Below, one piece after another: positions 36,781 through 44,961 of a DNA stretch of 64,000 nt. The notes beneath the pieces are model-generated. The model was not told the origin of the DNA, did no database searches, and saw nothing but the letters and a program-made list of their open reading frames with translations. The stretch lies in contig NZ_FNQJ01000003.1 in the NCBI RefSeq assembly GCF_900107605.1, forward strand, positions 225,277 through 289,276, in the 5' to 3' direction. The position numbers and the translations under genes were made by a program. Every line of letters starts with the position of its first letter. Position 1 is the first letter of the stretch. The stretch is from Acidovorax soli. GTDB taxonomy: Bacteria > Pseudomonadota > Gammaproteobacteria > Burkholderiales > Burkholderiaceae_C.

Positions 36781-37725
36781 ATGACTGAACGCAGCGCCCT
36801 GATGGAAGGTTTTGTGGTGGCCGGCCACGGGCGCCACTGCATGGTGGAAACCGCCGACGGGCAGCGCCGCATCTGCCATCCGCGGGGCAAGAAGAACCAG
36901 GCCGTGGTGGGCGACCGGGTGCTGTGGCAGGCCCCTCCCAAGGGTCAGGGCGAGGAAGGCACCATCGAAAAGGTGCTGGAGCGGCGCAACCTGTTCTACC
37001 GCCAGGACGAGATCCGCACCAAGTCCTTCGCCGCCAATCTCGACCAGATCCTGATCCTGATCGCAGCCGAACCGGTGTTCTCGGAAAGCCAGCTGGCCCG
37101 CGCATTGATCGCCGCAGAAGCAGCTGGCATCAAGCCCCTGATCGCGCTCAACAAGAGCGATCTGGTGGAGCCCTTTGCCCGCGCCTGGGAGCGCCTGCTG
37201 CCTTACCGCCACATGGGGGGCGGGCACCACTATGGCGTGCTGCCGCTGTCGTTGTCGATGTCGGGCGACGTGGACCGCGCCTTGCTCATGCAACACCTGC
37301 AGGGCAAGACCACGCTGGTGCTGGGTCCCTCGGGGTCAGGCAAGAGCACGCTGATCAACCAGCTGGTGCCGGGCGCCAGCGTGCTGACAGGCGAGATTTC
37401 ACAGGCACTGAACTCGGGCAAGCACACCACCACCAGCACCAACTGGTACTGGGTGGACAGCGCCCGCACCACCGCCCTGATTGATTCGCCGGGTTTTCAG
37501 GAGTTCGGCCTGCAGCACATCGCTCCCATGCAGCTCGCATCCTGCATGCCCGACATCGCCGTCCACGCCACCGACTGCAAGTTCTACAACTGCAGCCATC
37601 TGCACGAACCGGGTTGCGGCGTGATTACAGCACTCGAAAAGGATGCCAGTGCAGAGGGAATCAGCGCAAATCGCTATAAAATTTATAGCGATTTATTCGC
37701 CGAATTGAGCCACACGCGCTACTGA
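36781..37725 (+). CDS. rsgA: Ribosome small-subunit-dependent GTPase A
   Basis: A 314-residue circularly permuted GTPase that checks 30S subunit maturation. An OB-fold is N-terminal (about 10-75). The G4 motif LNKSD comes before the G1 motif GPSGSGKSTL (about 182-191), and G3 DSPGF is later, which is the RsgA order. A zinc knuckle follows (about 259-280, ATDCKFYNCSHLHEPGCGV). The last 20 codons (SANRYKIYSDLFAEL...) are built on a palindromic A/T-rich string similar to the window's dispersed repeat. Last gene of the M48-phhB-rsgA operon. Confidence 0.96.
   Translation: MTERSALMEGFVVAGHGRHCMVETADGQRRICHPRGKKNQAVVGDRVLWQAPPKGQGEEGTIEKVLERRNLFYRQDEIRTKSFAANLDQILILIAAEPVFSESQLARALIAAEAAGIKPLIALNKSDLVEPFARAWERLLPYRHMGGGHHYGVLPLSLSMSGDVDRALLMQHLQGKTTLVLGPSGSGKSTLINQLVPGASVLTGEISQALNSGKHTTTSTNWYWVDSARTTALIDSPGFQEFGLQHIAPMQLASCMPDIAVHATDCKFYNCSHLHEPGCGVITALEKDASAEGISANRYKIYSDLFAELSHTRY
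37664..37708 (+). repeat. Dispersed repeat-like palindrome inside rsgA
   Basis: AATCAGCGCAAATCGCTATA followed by AAATTTATAGCGATTTATTC contains the inverted pair AAATCGCTATAAA / TTTATAGCGATTT. It lies fully within the coding region and supplies the residues ISANRYKIYSDLFA. The AGCGC plus CGCTAT/ATAGCG content matches the dispersed repeat family. Confidence 0.55.
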
Positions 37726-37766
37726 ATCACACCCCACACCTCGGCCACCTGGCCAGGGGACGGCCA

Positions 37767-38753
37767 TCAGCCCAGCAAGCGCGCCAGGGTCAGCAGCGCC
37801 AGCAACAGCATCCACACCACCACCGAGCGCCAGACCAGGCCCACCACGCTGCGCAGATGCACCACCTCTGGCTCGCGACCGGGGGTGCTGTCGCTGTCGC
37901 CCATGTCGGCCTCGATTTCCAGCCCCTGGGGTGTCTTCGGATCGGCGCGGGCAGGCAGGGCCTCGCCGCCCAGCTGCACATTGATGGCGCCTGCGGTGGC
38001 GGCCAGCACCACGCCGTCGTTGTCACTGGGAAAGCGCTGCGCATGAAAACGCCAACCCTCGATGGCCTCCTCAAAACTGCCCACCACCGCAAAGCTCAAG
38101 GCCGTCATGCGCACGGGCAACCAGTCCACCAGGGTCCAGGCCTGGGCCGAGGCTTGCTGCAATGCCGCGCTGGCGGGCTGGACGCCAGTACGTTCCTTGT
38201 ACTGCCAATAGCGCGAGACAAATTCTGCCAGCCGGTACAGCACCGCACCCGTGGGCCCCAGACCCAGCGCTGCCAGCACGGAAAACCACGCCAGCACGCC
38301 GAACACATGGCGGTGCGCCGACAGTACCGAATATTCGATCACATGGCGCACGATCTCGCTGCGCGGGAGCGCGCCGACATCCACCTGCTGCCAGTCGGCC
38401 AGGCGCTCGCGCGCCCGGTCTTCATCGCCCTCCTCCAGCGCATCGCGGATGCCGGTGAAATGGTGGCTGAACTGGCGAAAGCCCAGCGTGACATACAGCA
38501 CCGCCACACTCCACACCACCGCAAACGGCCAGCCCAACCCCAGCAGCAGCAACCAGTGGACAGCCAGTGTGACCAGCGCCGGCACCAGCACGGCCAGGCT
38601 CCAGGCCACCCAGCCGTGGTGAGGCTTGCCCGCGTCGAAATTGCGGCAGACCGACAGAGCCCACGCGCGCAGTCCCGCGTGGATGGGGTTGGTGCGGGCC
38701 AGAGGGCGGGCCTGCTCGATCAGCAGAGCGAACAGGATGGCAAAGAAACTCAT
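37767..38753 (-). CDS. CobD/CbiB-family membrane protein
   Basis: A 328-residue inner-membrane protein related to CobD/CbiB and AmpE. The opening FFAILFALLIEQARPL and the later HRHVFGVLAWFSVLAALGLGPTGAVLYRLAEF segment are typical, as is the VDWLPVRMTALSFAVVGSFEEAIEGW motif. A final membrane segment closes the protein. True CobD makes adenosylcobinamide phosphate, but no other cobalamin gene is nearby. In Burkholderiales this homologue sits beside the rsgA and rplS loci, so its role may differ. Start at the ATG at 38753; no clear ribosome site. Confidence 0.85.
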   Translation of the reverse strand: MSFFAILFALLIEQARPLARTNPIHAGLRAWALSVCRNFDAGKPHHGWVAWSLAVLVPALVTLAVHWLLLLGLGWPFAVVWSVAVLYVTLGFRQFSHHFTGIRDALEEGDEDRARERLADWQQVDVGALPRSEIVRHVIEYSVLSAHRHVFGVLAWFSVLAALGLGPTGAVLYRLAEFVSRYWQYKERTGVQPASAALQQASAQAWTLVDWLPVRMTALSFAVVGSFEEAIEGWRFHAQRFPSDNDGVVLAATAGAINVQLGGEALPARADPKTPQGLEIEADMGDSDSTPGREPEVVHLRSVVGLVWRSVVVWMLLLALLTLARLLG

Positions 38754-38811
38754 GGAGGGCAATGATACTGGGGCTGCGCGCCTTTGGATCATGCGGGCGC
38801 CGGCCCCTCCA

Positions 38812-39531
38812 TCACGCCTGCATGAATCGATAGAAATTGCGCAGCATGCCGGCAGTAGCGCCCCAGATAAACCGGTTTTTGGTGCCATCCTGGTAAGGCA
38901 TGGAGAACCATTCCCGGTGCACGCCTTGCCACTCGAAAACATGGCGCTGGTGATGGGCAGGATTGAGCAGGAACGCCAGCGGCACCTCGAACACATCCGC
39001 CACCTCGTAGGGGTTGGGATGCAGCACGCAGTCCGGTTGCACCAGCGCCACCACCGGCGTGATGATGAATGAGGAGCCGGTGACATAGGTGGGCAGCACG
39101 CCCAGCACCTCGACAAAGCGCCGCGCCAGCCCGACCTCTTCCTCGGCCTCGCGCAAAGCCGTGTCGGACGTGGAGACATCTTCTGGATCTGCCCGCCCAC
39201 CCGGAAAGGCCACCTGGCCCGAATGGGTGGAAAGATGGGCCGTGCGCTCCGTCAGCAGCACCATGGGCTGTTCGCGCAGCACGATGGGCACCAGCACGGA
39301 CGCGTGGGCCGGCTCGCGATGCATGAACTTCTTTTCCAGCACCACCTCGGGCGTCCATACAGGCGGGTGGGCAAAACGCGCCCGCAGGGCCTGCGGCGTC
39401 TGCGCCTGCACCGGCACTGCGGGCAGGTGCCCATCCACGCCCACCACCGGGACGGCACGCGGGTCGAAATCAGGCAGCGCCGAAAGCGACGCCGGGTTGG
39501 CCGATGGAACAGGGGCGGATGAGGGATTCAC
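38812..39531 (-). CDS. Nudix hydrolase, CoA pyrophosphatase type
   Basis: A 239-residue protein with the Nudix box of the CoA diphosphatase subfamily: LLTERTAHLSTHSGQVAFPG, then GRADPEDVSTSDTALREAEE and EVGL. The metal-binding REAEEE core is intact. The extended segment before the box (HSGQVAFPGGR) is the subfamily signature. It would cleave CoA or a similar nucleotide diphosphate. Start set at the GTG at 39531 because the upstream frame runs into the rplS terminator; an AGG lies about 8-10 bases before it. It lies downstream of rplS on the same strand but beyond a terminator. Confidence 0.85.
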   Translation of the reverse strand: MNPSSAPVPSANPASLSALPDFDPRAVPVVGVDGHLPAVPVQAQTPQALRARFAHPPVWTPEVVLEKKFMHREPAHASVLVPIVLREQPMVLLTERTAHLSTHSGQVAFPGGRADPEDVSTSDTALREAEEEVGLARRFVEVLGVLPTYVTGSSFIITPVVALVQPDCVLHPNPYEVADVFEVPLAFLLNPAHHQRHVFEWQGVHREWFSMPYQDGTKNRFIWGATAGMLRNFYRFMQA

Positions 39532-39570
39532 GACAAGCCTGGAACGCAGACCCAAGGGGGCCGCAAAAAA

Positions 39571-39604
39571 CAAAAAGCCGCTACAGGCGATGCTGTAGCG
39601 GCTC
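39571..39604 (-). terminator. Terminator of the rpsP-rimM-trmD-rplS operon
   Basis: AGCCGCTACA and TGTAGCGGCT pair perfectly around an 8-base loop, followed on the minus strand by TTTTTGTTTTTT. It begins 22 bases after the rplS stop. Confidence 0.92.
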
Positions 39605-39625
39605 CGGTCAGGGATGGCCTGTGCC

Positions 39626-40012
39626 TTATGCGGCGACGGGTGCAGCCACCTTGGCGCGCGAAGGCAGCTTTTCCTTGATACGTGCCGACTTGCCGCTGCG
39701 TTCACGCAGGTAGTACAGCTTGGCGCGGCGCACGTCGCCACGGCGCTTGACTTCAATGCCGGCGATCAGCGGGCTGTAGGTCTGGAACGTACGCTCCACG
39801 CCTTCGCCGCTGGAGATCTTGCGCACGGTGAAGCCGCTGTTCAGGCCGCGATTGCGCTTGGCAATCACCACGCCTTCGTAGGCCTGCACGCGCTTGCGCG
39901 TGCCTTCGACCACGTTCACGCTCACGATGACCGTGTCGCCAGGGGCGAACACGGGAATGGTCTTGTTCAAGCGGGCGATTTCTTCCGCTTCCAGGGTCTG
40001 GATCAGGTTCAT
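39626..40012 (-). CDS. rplS: 50S ribosomal protein L19
   Basis: A 128-residue ribosomal protein located at the 30S-50S interface. The characteristic [46 protein letters not shown] and [13 protein letters not shown] stretches are all present, ending in [19 protein letters not shown] plus a short alanine-rich tail. Last gene of the rpsP-rimM-trmD-rplS operon. The 140-base gap to trmD is longer than the other gaps and could hold an internal promoter. Confidence 0.98.
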   Translation of the reverse strand: MNLIQTLEAEEIARLNKTIPVFAPGDTVIVSVNVVEGTRKRVQAYEGVVIAKRNRGLNSGFTVRKISSGEGVERTFQTYSPLIAGIEVKRRGDVRRAKLYYLRERSGKSARIKEKLPSRAKVAAPVAA

Positions 40013-40152
40013 TTGGGTATCCAACGATCTTGTCCGCGCCAAAAATGGCAGCGTCGGGATTGACGATTCAGGGTTTCGCGGCAGGCTTTGCAAGCAAAGC
40101 CACTGGGCAAAACGGCCGGCCAGAGGATCGAAAAGCCTTTGATTATAGCAAT

Positions 40153-40911
40153 TCAACCCAGCTTGGCCAAGACCGCCTCATCGGCGGGCGCCAGGCGCCC
40201 TGCCTTGCGTGCGACATCGATCAGGTCGGGACGGTGCTTTGCCGTGGTGGCCAGGCGCTGATCACGGCGCCAGCGCTCAATCTGCGCGTGGTGCCCGGAC
40301 ATCAGCGGCGCGGGCACCGGGCGACCCTGCCATTCGTCGGGGCGGGTGTAGTGGGGGCAATCGAGCAGGCCGTCGAGCGCCGGGTTGAAACTGTCGAGCT
40401 GGTGGCTGCCCTCGTCATGGAGCACCCCTGGCTGCAGCCGCGCCACGGCATCGAGCAAGGCCATGGCCGCAATTTCACCGCCCGAGAGCACGAAGTCACC
40501 CAAACTCATCTGCAGATCGACATGGGCGTCGACGAAGCGCTGGTCGATCCCTTCATAACGCCCGCACAGCAACACAGCGCCAGCGCTGGCAGACCAGCGC
40601 TCCACCGCGGCATGGTTGAGCGATTCGCCGATGGGCGAAAAAAGCACCAGCGGCGCCTGGCCGTCTTGCGGCTCGCCACGCTCCGCCCGGATGGCTGCAA
40701 GGCACCGCGCCAGCGGCTCGGCCAGCATCACCATGCCCGGGCCGCCGCCAAACGGGCGGTCGTCCACGCGCCGGTAGTTGCCCTCGGCATGGTCGCGCGG
40801 GTTCCACAGATGCACATCGACCTGTCCGCTGGCATAGGCGCGGCGGGTCACGCCGCTCACCAGGAAAGGCGCAAACAGCTCGGGGAACAAGGTGATGATG
40901 TCAAAGCGCAT
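40153..40911 (-). CDS. trmD: tRNA (guanine-N1)-methyltransferase
   Basis: A 252-residue SPOUT methyltransferase that makes m1G37 in tRNAs to prevent frameshifting. The N terminus [20 protein letters not shown], the substrate loop [21 protein letters not shown] and the knot region [20 protein letters not shown] followed by [20 protein letters not shown] are all conserved. Third gene of the ribosomal operon, 29 bases after rimM. Confidence 0.98.
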   Translation of the reverse strand: MRFDIITLFPELFAPFLVSGVTRRAYASGQVDVHLWNPRDHAEGNYRRVDDRPFGGGPGMVMLAEPLARCLAAIRAERGEPQDGQAPLVLFSPIGESLNHAAVERWSASAGAVLLCGRYEGIDQRFVDAHVDLQMSLGDFVLSGGEIAAMALLDAVARLQPGVLHDEGSHQLDSFNPALDGLLDCPHYTRPDEWQGRPVPAPLMSGHHAQIERWRRDQRLATTAKHRPDLIDVARKAGRLAPADEAVLAKLG

Positions 40912-40940
40912 GGTGCGCGGCGTGCCAGAGCGCAGGCCGG

Positions 40941-41510
40941 TCAGTAGTCAGGCTGCCAGTCGACCGTGATGCGCTTTTCGGGCAGATCCACCTTGTCGAC
41001 AAACGCCGACACGAAGGGAATCATGCGCTCCCGGGCCTTGCCGTCCTGCTCGTAGGCCAGCACCAGCACGGTCTGCGGGCCGGTGGACATCAGCTCCTGC
41101 ACCTGCCCCAGCGCCACGCCTTCACGGTTGAGGACCTGAAGGCCGATCAAGTCAACCCAGTAATACTCGTCCTGCGTGGTGGCGGGAAAGCTCGACCGCG
41201 GCACGAAGATGCGCGCACCCCGCAAGGCCTCTGCGGCATCGCGGTCATCGATGCCCTGCGCCCAGGCCACCACCGTGTCGGAATGGTCCTTGGCCTGGCG
41301 GATCGGCAACAGCACCGTGCCAGAAAACGTCTTGGCACCGCGCTCGGACGGCTGCAGATACCAGTGCTTGGCGGCAAACAGCGCCTCGGGCGTGGTGCTG
41401 TGCGACACCACCTTGAACCAGCCCTTGACGCCCCAGGCATCGGCAATGCGCCCGACCTCGACGGCATCGGCAGGGAGTACGGCGGATTCGAGCGACAGGG
41501 GTGCAGCCAT
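40941..41510 (-). CDS. rimM: Ribosome maturation factor RimM
   Basis: A 189-residue 16S rRNA processing factor that binds S19 during 30S assembly. The N-terminal RimM domain begins with EVGRIADAWGVKGWFKVV. The C-terminal PRC-barrel contains DEYYWVDLIGLQVLNREGVALGQV and ends with RITVDWQPDY. Second gene of the rpsP operon, separated from rpsP by a perfect inverted repeat. Confidence 0.96.
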   Translation of the reverse strand: MAAPLSLESAVLPADAVEVGRIADAWGVKGWFKVVSHSTTPEALFAAKHWYLQPSERGAKTFSGTVLLPIRQAKDHSDTVVAWAQGIDDRDAAEALRGARIFVPRSSFPATTQDEYYWVDLIGLQVLNREGVALGQVQELMSTGPQTVLVLAYEQDGKARERMIPFVSAFVDKVDLPEKRITVDWQPDY

Positions 41511-41530
41511 GGTGTGTCTCGTGCAAAAAG

Positions 41531-41576
41531 AAAAGGGCGGGTTCCGCCGGGCAAGCCCACGGAACCCGCCCTTTTC
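41531..41576 (-). terminator. Intercistronic hairpin between rpsP and rimM
   Basis: AAAAGGGCGGGTTCCG and its exact reverse complement CGGAACCCGCCCTTTT face each other across a 13-base loop, 16 paired bases in all. It lies 8 bases after the rpsP stop and before rimM. Partial termination or message processing here could make more S16 than RimM and TrmD. Because the stem ends in T on both strands it could act in either direction. Confidence 0.85.
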
Positions 41577-41584
41577 GGGGAGCT

Positions 41585-41836
41585 TTAAGCAGCCTTCTTG
41601 GCGGCTTGCTTGATCAGGCGGTCCACCGTGGGCGAGGACTGGGCGCCCACGCTCTGCCAGTAGGTCAGGCGGTCTTGCACGATGCGCAGACCTTCTTCGG
41701 TTTCCTTGGCGGTGGGGTTGTAGAAGCCGATGCGCTCGATGAAGCGGCCATCACGGCGCACGCGCTTGTCGGCAACGACGATGTTGAAGAAAGGACGGCC
41801 CTTGGAGCCGCCGCGGGAGAGTCGAATGACGACCAT
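41585..41836 (-). CDS. rpsP: 30S ribosomal protein S16
   Basis: An 83-residue ribosomal protein, first gene of its operon. It has the standard opening [40 protein letters not shown] and [26 protein letters not shown] lies 4-9 bases before the ATG. A TATAAT box at 41967-41962 on the minus strand would give a leader of about 120 bases. Confidence 0.98.
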   Translation of the reverse strand: MVVIRLSRGGSKGRPFFNIVVADKRVRRDGRFIERIGFYNPTAKETEEGLRIVQDRLTYWQSVGAQSSPTVDRLIKQAAKKAA

Positions 41837-41961
41837 GATTTATCCTTCGGGTGGTGAACTCCGGCAACATTTGCCCGGAGCCACAGTGTTCGCAACCATA
41901 TTCGCAACGCTTGAGACACGCGACATGGCCACCCGGCCAGCGACACGCTGCAAAGCCCGCG

Positions 41962-41988
41962 ATTATATCTATTTGTTCCCATGTCCAC
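41962..41988 (-). promoter_or_regulatory. Putative rpsP operon promoter
   Basis: A perfect TATAAT lies at 41967-41962 on the minus strand. The best -35 candidate (TGGACA, 41988-41983) is 15 bases away, shorter than ideal. The element overlaps the start codon of the divergent acetyltransferase gene. Confidence 0.5.
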
Positions 41989-42502
41989 CATCCGCCCCAG
42001 CACAGACCGCGATATTCCCGCCATCACCGCCATTTACCAGCACCATGTGCTGCACGGCACAGGCACGTTCGAGATCGATCCCCCCTCCGAAGCCGACATG
42101 GCAGGCCGCCGCGCCGACGTGCTGGCCAAGGGCCTGCCCTGGCTGGTGGCCGAGAAAGAGGGCCAGGTGCTGGGCTTCGCCTACGCCAACTGGTTCAAAC
42201 CACGCCCGGCCTACCGTTTCTCGGCCGAAGACTCCATTTACGTGGCCGACAGCGCGCGCGGCATGGGCGTGGGGCGCAAGCTGCTGGCCGCACTGGCGAT
42301 GCAGGCCGAGGCCGCCGGCGTGCGCAAGCTGCTGGCCGTGATCGGCGATTCGGCCAACGCGGGTTCGATCGGATTGCACCGCGCGCTGGGCTTCACCGAC
42401 GTGGGCGTCATGCGTTCGGTGGGCTGGAAGTTCGGCGCCTGGCGCGACATCGTGCTGATGGAAAAACCCCTGGGCGCGGGTGACACCACATCCCCGGAAT
42501 AA
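41981..42502 (+). CDS. GNAT-family N-acetyltransferase (phosphinothricin/methionine sulfoximine type)
   Basis: A 173-residue acetyl-CoA-dependent transferase. The opening IRPSTDRDIPAITAIYQHHV and GTGTFEIDPPS are those of the Pat/MddA group, followed by GFAYANWFKPRPAYRFSAEDSIYV. The acetyl-CoA pyrophosphate loop is RGMGVGRKLL (Q/RxxGxG/A), and NAGSIGLHRALGFTDVGVMRSVGWKFG closes the fold. Homologues acetylate phosphinothricin or methionine sulfoximine/sulfone; the true substrate is unproven. Divergent from rpsP. Confidence 0.9.
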   Translation: MSTIRPSTDRDIPAITAIYQHHVLHGTGTFEIDPPSEADMAGRRADVLAKGLPWLVAEKEGQVLGFAYANWFKPRPAYRFSAEDSIYVADSARGMGVGRKLLAALAMQAEAAGVRKLLAVIGDSANAGSIGLHRALGFTDVGVMRSVGWKFGAWRDIVLMEKPLGAGDTTSPE

Positions 42503-42514
42503 TGCCGCGCATGA

Positions 42515-42592
42515 ACCATAACCCCCACGCTCCCCACTTCGTCTGCTCACTTCCCCCCGAGGGGGCCGCTTTTCATCTTGGGGCGGCCTGGC
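42515..42592 (+). repeat. Dispersed C-rich repeat before the TM2 gene
   Basis: AACCCCCACGCTCCCCAC, then CTTCCCCCCGAGGGGGCCGC and TTTTCATCTTGGGGCGGCC lead into the TM2 gene start. The segment at 56256-56335 shares the order CCCCCACGCTCC ... CCCCCGGGGGC ... TTGGGGCGGCC. The last bases overlap the ribosome-binding region of the TM2 gene. Confidence 0.65.
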
Positions 42593-42593
42593 A

Positions 42594-43040
42594 ATGAAAA
42601 ACAAAACCGTGGCGGCCTGGCTCGCCTTCTTGGGGGGTCCTCTGGGCCTGCACCGCTTCTATCTGCATGGCCTCTCCGACATGCTCGGCTGGCTGCTGCC
42701 CATTCCCACCGCCCTGGGCCTGTACGGCATCCAGCGCGTGCAGGCGCTGGGGCAGGACGATCACACCAGCTGGATACTGATACCGCTGCTCGGATTCACC
42801 ATTGCAGGCTGCGCACTCCAGGCCATTCTGTATGGCCTGACGCCCCCCGAGAAATGGAATGCCCGCTTCAATGCGGCGGCCGCGCCGGATGCGCCTGCCG
42901 GCCGCACCCGCTGGGCCACCATTTTTGCCATCGGACTGGCGCTGATGATAGGCACCACCGTGCTGATGGCCAGCCTGGCCTTCAGCTTTCAGCGCTATTT
43001 CGAGTACCAGATCGAGGAAGCACGCAAGATCTCGCAGTAA
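42594..43040 (+). CDS. TM2-domain membrane protein
   Basis: A 148-residue protein whose start MKNKTVAAWLAFLGGPLGLH and following RFYLHG match the TM2 domain (GxxGxHRFYLG between two membrane helices). A third segment lies near 60-75 and a fourth near 100-125. The C-terminal 20 residues are charged. TM2 proteins have no defined role. A dispersed repeat covers the 5' side and a perfect hairpin terminator follows 15 bases after the stop. Confidence 0.8.
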   Translation: MKNKTVAAWLAFLGGPLGLHRFYLHGLSDMLGWLLPIPTALGLYGIQRVQALGQDDHTSWILIPLLGFTIAGCALQAILYGLTPPEKWNARFNAAAAPDAPAGRTRWATIFAIGLALMIGTTVLMASLAFSFQRYFEYQIEEARKISQ

Positions 43041-43055
43041 GCACCGATTTCAAGC

Positions 43056-43102
43056 AAAAAGAGCTGCCAGCGCCTGATTGGGAAGCGCTGGCAGCTCTTT
43101 TT
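43056..43102. terminator. Bidirectional terminator between TM2 and pit genes
   Basis: AAAAAGAGCTGCCAGCGC (43056-43073) and its exact reverse complement (43085-43102) form an 18-base stem with an 11-base loop and T-runs on both strands. It ends both convergent genes. The AGCGC core and the following TTAATAGCG place it in the dispersed repeat family. Confidence 0.92.
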
Positions 43103-43119
43103 TAATAGCGTTTGCGACC

Positions 43120-44130
43120 TCAGTACAACTGCAGGCTGACCCAGTAAGCCATGGCAGCAACGAACGCACTGGCCGGAATGGTCAACACCCAGGCCCAGAT
43201 GATGTTGCCCGCCACACCCCAGCGCACCGCGCTGGCGCGCTGCGTGGAGCCCACGCCGACAATCGCCCCGGTGATGGTGTGAGTGGTGGACACCGGAATC
43301 CCCAGCGCGGTCGCCAGGAACAGGGTCAAGGCCCCGCCGGTTTCGGCACAGAAACCGCCCACGGGCTTGAGCTTGGTGATTTTCTGCCCCATCGTTTTCA
43401 CGATGCGCCAGCCGCCGAACATGGTCCCGAGGCCGATGGCCAGGTAACAGCTCACGATGGTCCAGGTGGGCGGAGAGGCATCCGCAGCCGACGCATAGCC
43501 GGTGGCGATCAGCAGCAGCCAGATGATACCGATGGTCTTTTGCGCGTCATTGCCGCCATGCCCCAGGCTGTAGGCGCCGGCGGACACCAGCTGCAGGCGA
43601 CGGAACCACTTGTCCACTTTATTGGGACGGGTGCGCCGGAACAACCACGCCACCAGCACCATCATCGCCGAGCCGAGCAGAAACCCCAGCAGCGGCGACA
43701 CAAAAATGAAGGCCACCGTCTTGAGGATGCCTGCGGACACCAGCGAGCCCGCCCCCGCCTTGGCAATGACCGCGCCCACGATACCGCCGATCAGCGCATG
43801 CGACGAACTGCTGGGAATGCCGTAATACCAAGTGACCACGTTCCAGGTGATGGCGCCCACCAGCGCGCCGAACACTACATGGGTATCGACCACACCCGGC
43901 TGGACGATGCCCTTGCCCACCGTGGCCGCCACGCTCAGGTGGAAGACAAAAATGGCCACCACGTTGAAAAACGCGGCAAACAGCACGGCCTGGGCCGGCT
44001 TGAGCACACCGGTGGAGACCACCGTGGCAATCGAATTGGCGGCGTCATGGAACCCGTTCATGAAGTCGAACAGGATGGCCAGCGCCACGAGCAAGACCAC
44101 AACCCACAGGGCCGTCTGTACGGTTTGCAT
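43120..44130 (-). CDS. pit: PiT-family inorganic phosphate transporter
   Basis: A 336-residue inner-membrane proton/phosphate (or metal-phosphate) symporter. Both PD001131-type repeats are visible: FDFMNGFHDAANSIATVVSTG near residue 22, and GHGGNDAQKTIGIIWLLL in the second half, each with the conserved N-D or D-A-A-N ion site. About ten membrane segments are seen. It starts 18 bases after the DUF47 gene, its usual accessory partner, and both lie behind a Pho box, so expression probably responds to phosphate starvation. Confidence 0.95.
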   Translation of the reverse strand: MQTVQTALWVVVLLVALAILFDFMNGFHDAANSIATVVSTGVLKPAQAVLFAAFFNVVAIFVFHLSVAATVGKGIVQPGVVDTHVVFGALVGAITWNVVTWYYGIPSSSSHALIGGIVGAVIAKAGAGSLVSAGILKTVAFIFVSPLLGFLLGSAMMVLVAWLFRRTRPNKVDKWFRRLQLVSAGAYSLGHGGNDAQKTIGIIWLLLIATGYASAADASPPTWTIVSCYLAIGLGTMFGGWRIVKTMGQKITKLKPVGGFCAETGGALTLFLATALGIPVSTTHTITGAIVGVGSTQRASAVRWGVAGNIIWAWVLTIPASAFVAAMAYWVSLQLY

Positions 44131-44148
44131 GGTGATGGGCCCTGCGGA

Positions 44149-44796
44149 TCAGGAGTTTTCGAGGACGATGCCCTCGATGCAATTGGCCACGTCCTCGCAC
44201 TTGTCGGTGATGGTCTCCAGCAGCTCGTAGATGGCCTTGAGCTTGATCACCTCGCGCACATCCGGCTCTTCACGGAACAGCTTGCTCATGGCGCTGCGCA
44301 TCACGCGATCGGCATCGCTTTCGAGCCGGTCGATCTCTTCGCAGGTCTTGAGGGCGGCTTCGGCCACGGCCGGGTCGGCAATCGTGCCAAGCAGCTTGAC
44401 CGCATCGCGCAGGCGTTCGCAGCATTTCACGCTGAGGTCGGTGAGGCGCGTGATTTCCTCGGTCATGTGGTGCACGTCATACAGCGCCATGGTCTCGGCC
44501 GAGTCCTGGATCAGATCGGCCACGTCGTCCATGGTGTTGATGAGCGTGTGAATCTGCTCACGGTCAATGGGCGTGATGAAGGTCTTGTGGATCAGGCGAT
44601 TGACGTCCTGGGTAACGCGGTCGGCGGCACGCTCGGCGTTGTCCACATCCTCGTTGTACTTGTCGCGCAGGTGCAGATCGCTGTAGTTGGCCACCAGTTG
44701 CGAAAAGGCCCTGGCGGCCTCGACGATGCGATCCGCATGCTGGTTGAACATCTCGAAAAAATTGCCTTCGCGCGGCAACAGCTTGCCAAACAGCAT
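44149..44796 (-). CDS. DUF47/PhoU-like phosphate transport regulator
   Basis: A 215-residue all-helical cytoplasmic protein of the DUF47 family, a PhoU relative that modulates Pit transporters. It opens FGKLLPREGNFFEMFNQHAD and contains DVNRLIHKTFITPIDREQIHTL followed by the DDVADLIQDSAE acidic metal-binding segment; REDVRE-like helices follow. First gene of the DUF47-pit operon. AGGAG lies about 10 bases before the start, and a Pho box lies 57-85 bases upstream. Confidence 0.93.
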   Translation of the reverse strand: MLFGKLLPREGNFFEMFNQHADRIVEAARAFSQLVANYSDLHLRDKYNEDVDNAERAADRVTQDVNRLIHKTFITPIDREQIHTLINTMDDVADLIQDSAETMALYDVHHMTEEITRLTDLSVKCCERLRDAVKLLGTIADPAVAEAALKTCEEIDRLESDADRVMRSAMSKLFREEPDVREVIKLKAIYELLETITDKCEDVANCIEGIVLENS

Positions 44797-44852
44797 GAGG
44801 GGGAGCTCCTGGTGCGGAATCGGAATAAAAAACGGTCATATACCGCCTGTTC

Positions 44853-44881
44853 ATGACAGGCGAGTGACCTATTTGTGACTT
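44853..44881 (-). promoter_or_regulatory. Pho box upstream of DUF47-pit
   Basis: On the minus strand the heptamers AAGTCAC, AGGTCAC and CTGTCAT follow one another with four-base gaps (AAAT, TCGC), the last being a perfect consensus unit. Ten bases further is TATATG (44842-44837), a -10-like hexamer. The layout is identical to the phoX promoter at 20971-21015. Confidence 0.8.
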
Positions 44882-44961
44882 TGAAAACCCGCGAAGTTTA
44901 ACCGCCCGCCGCTTCTCGCCGGGCGCCCACCTCGCACCCAAGCGGCGCGAAGCGCCCCCAA

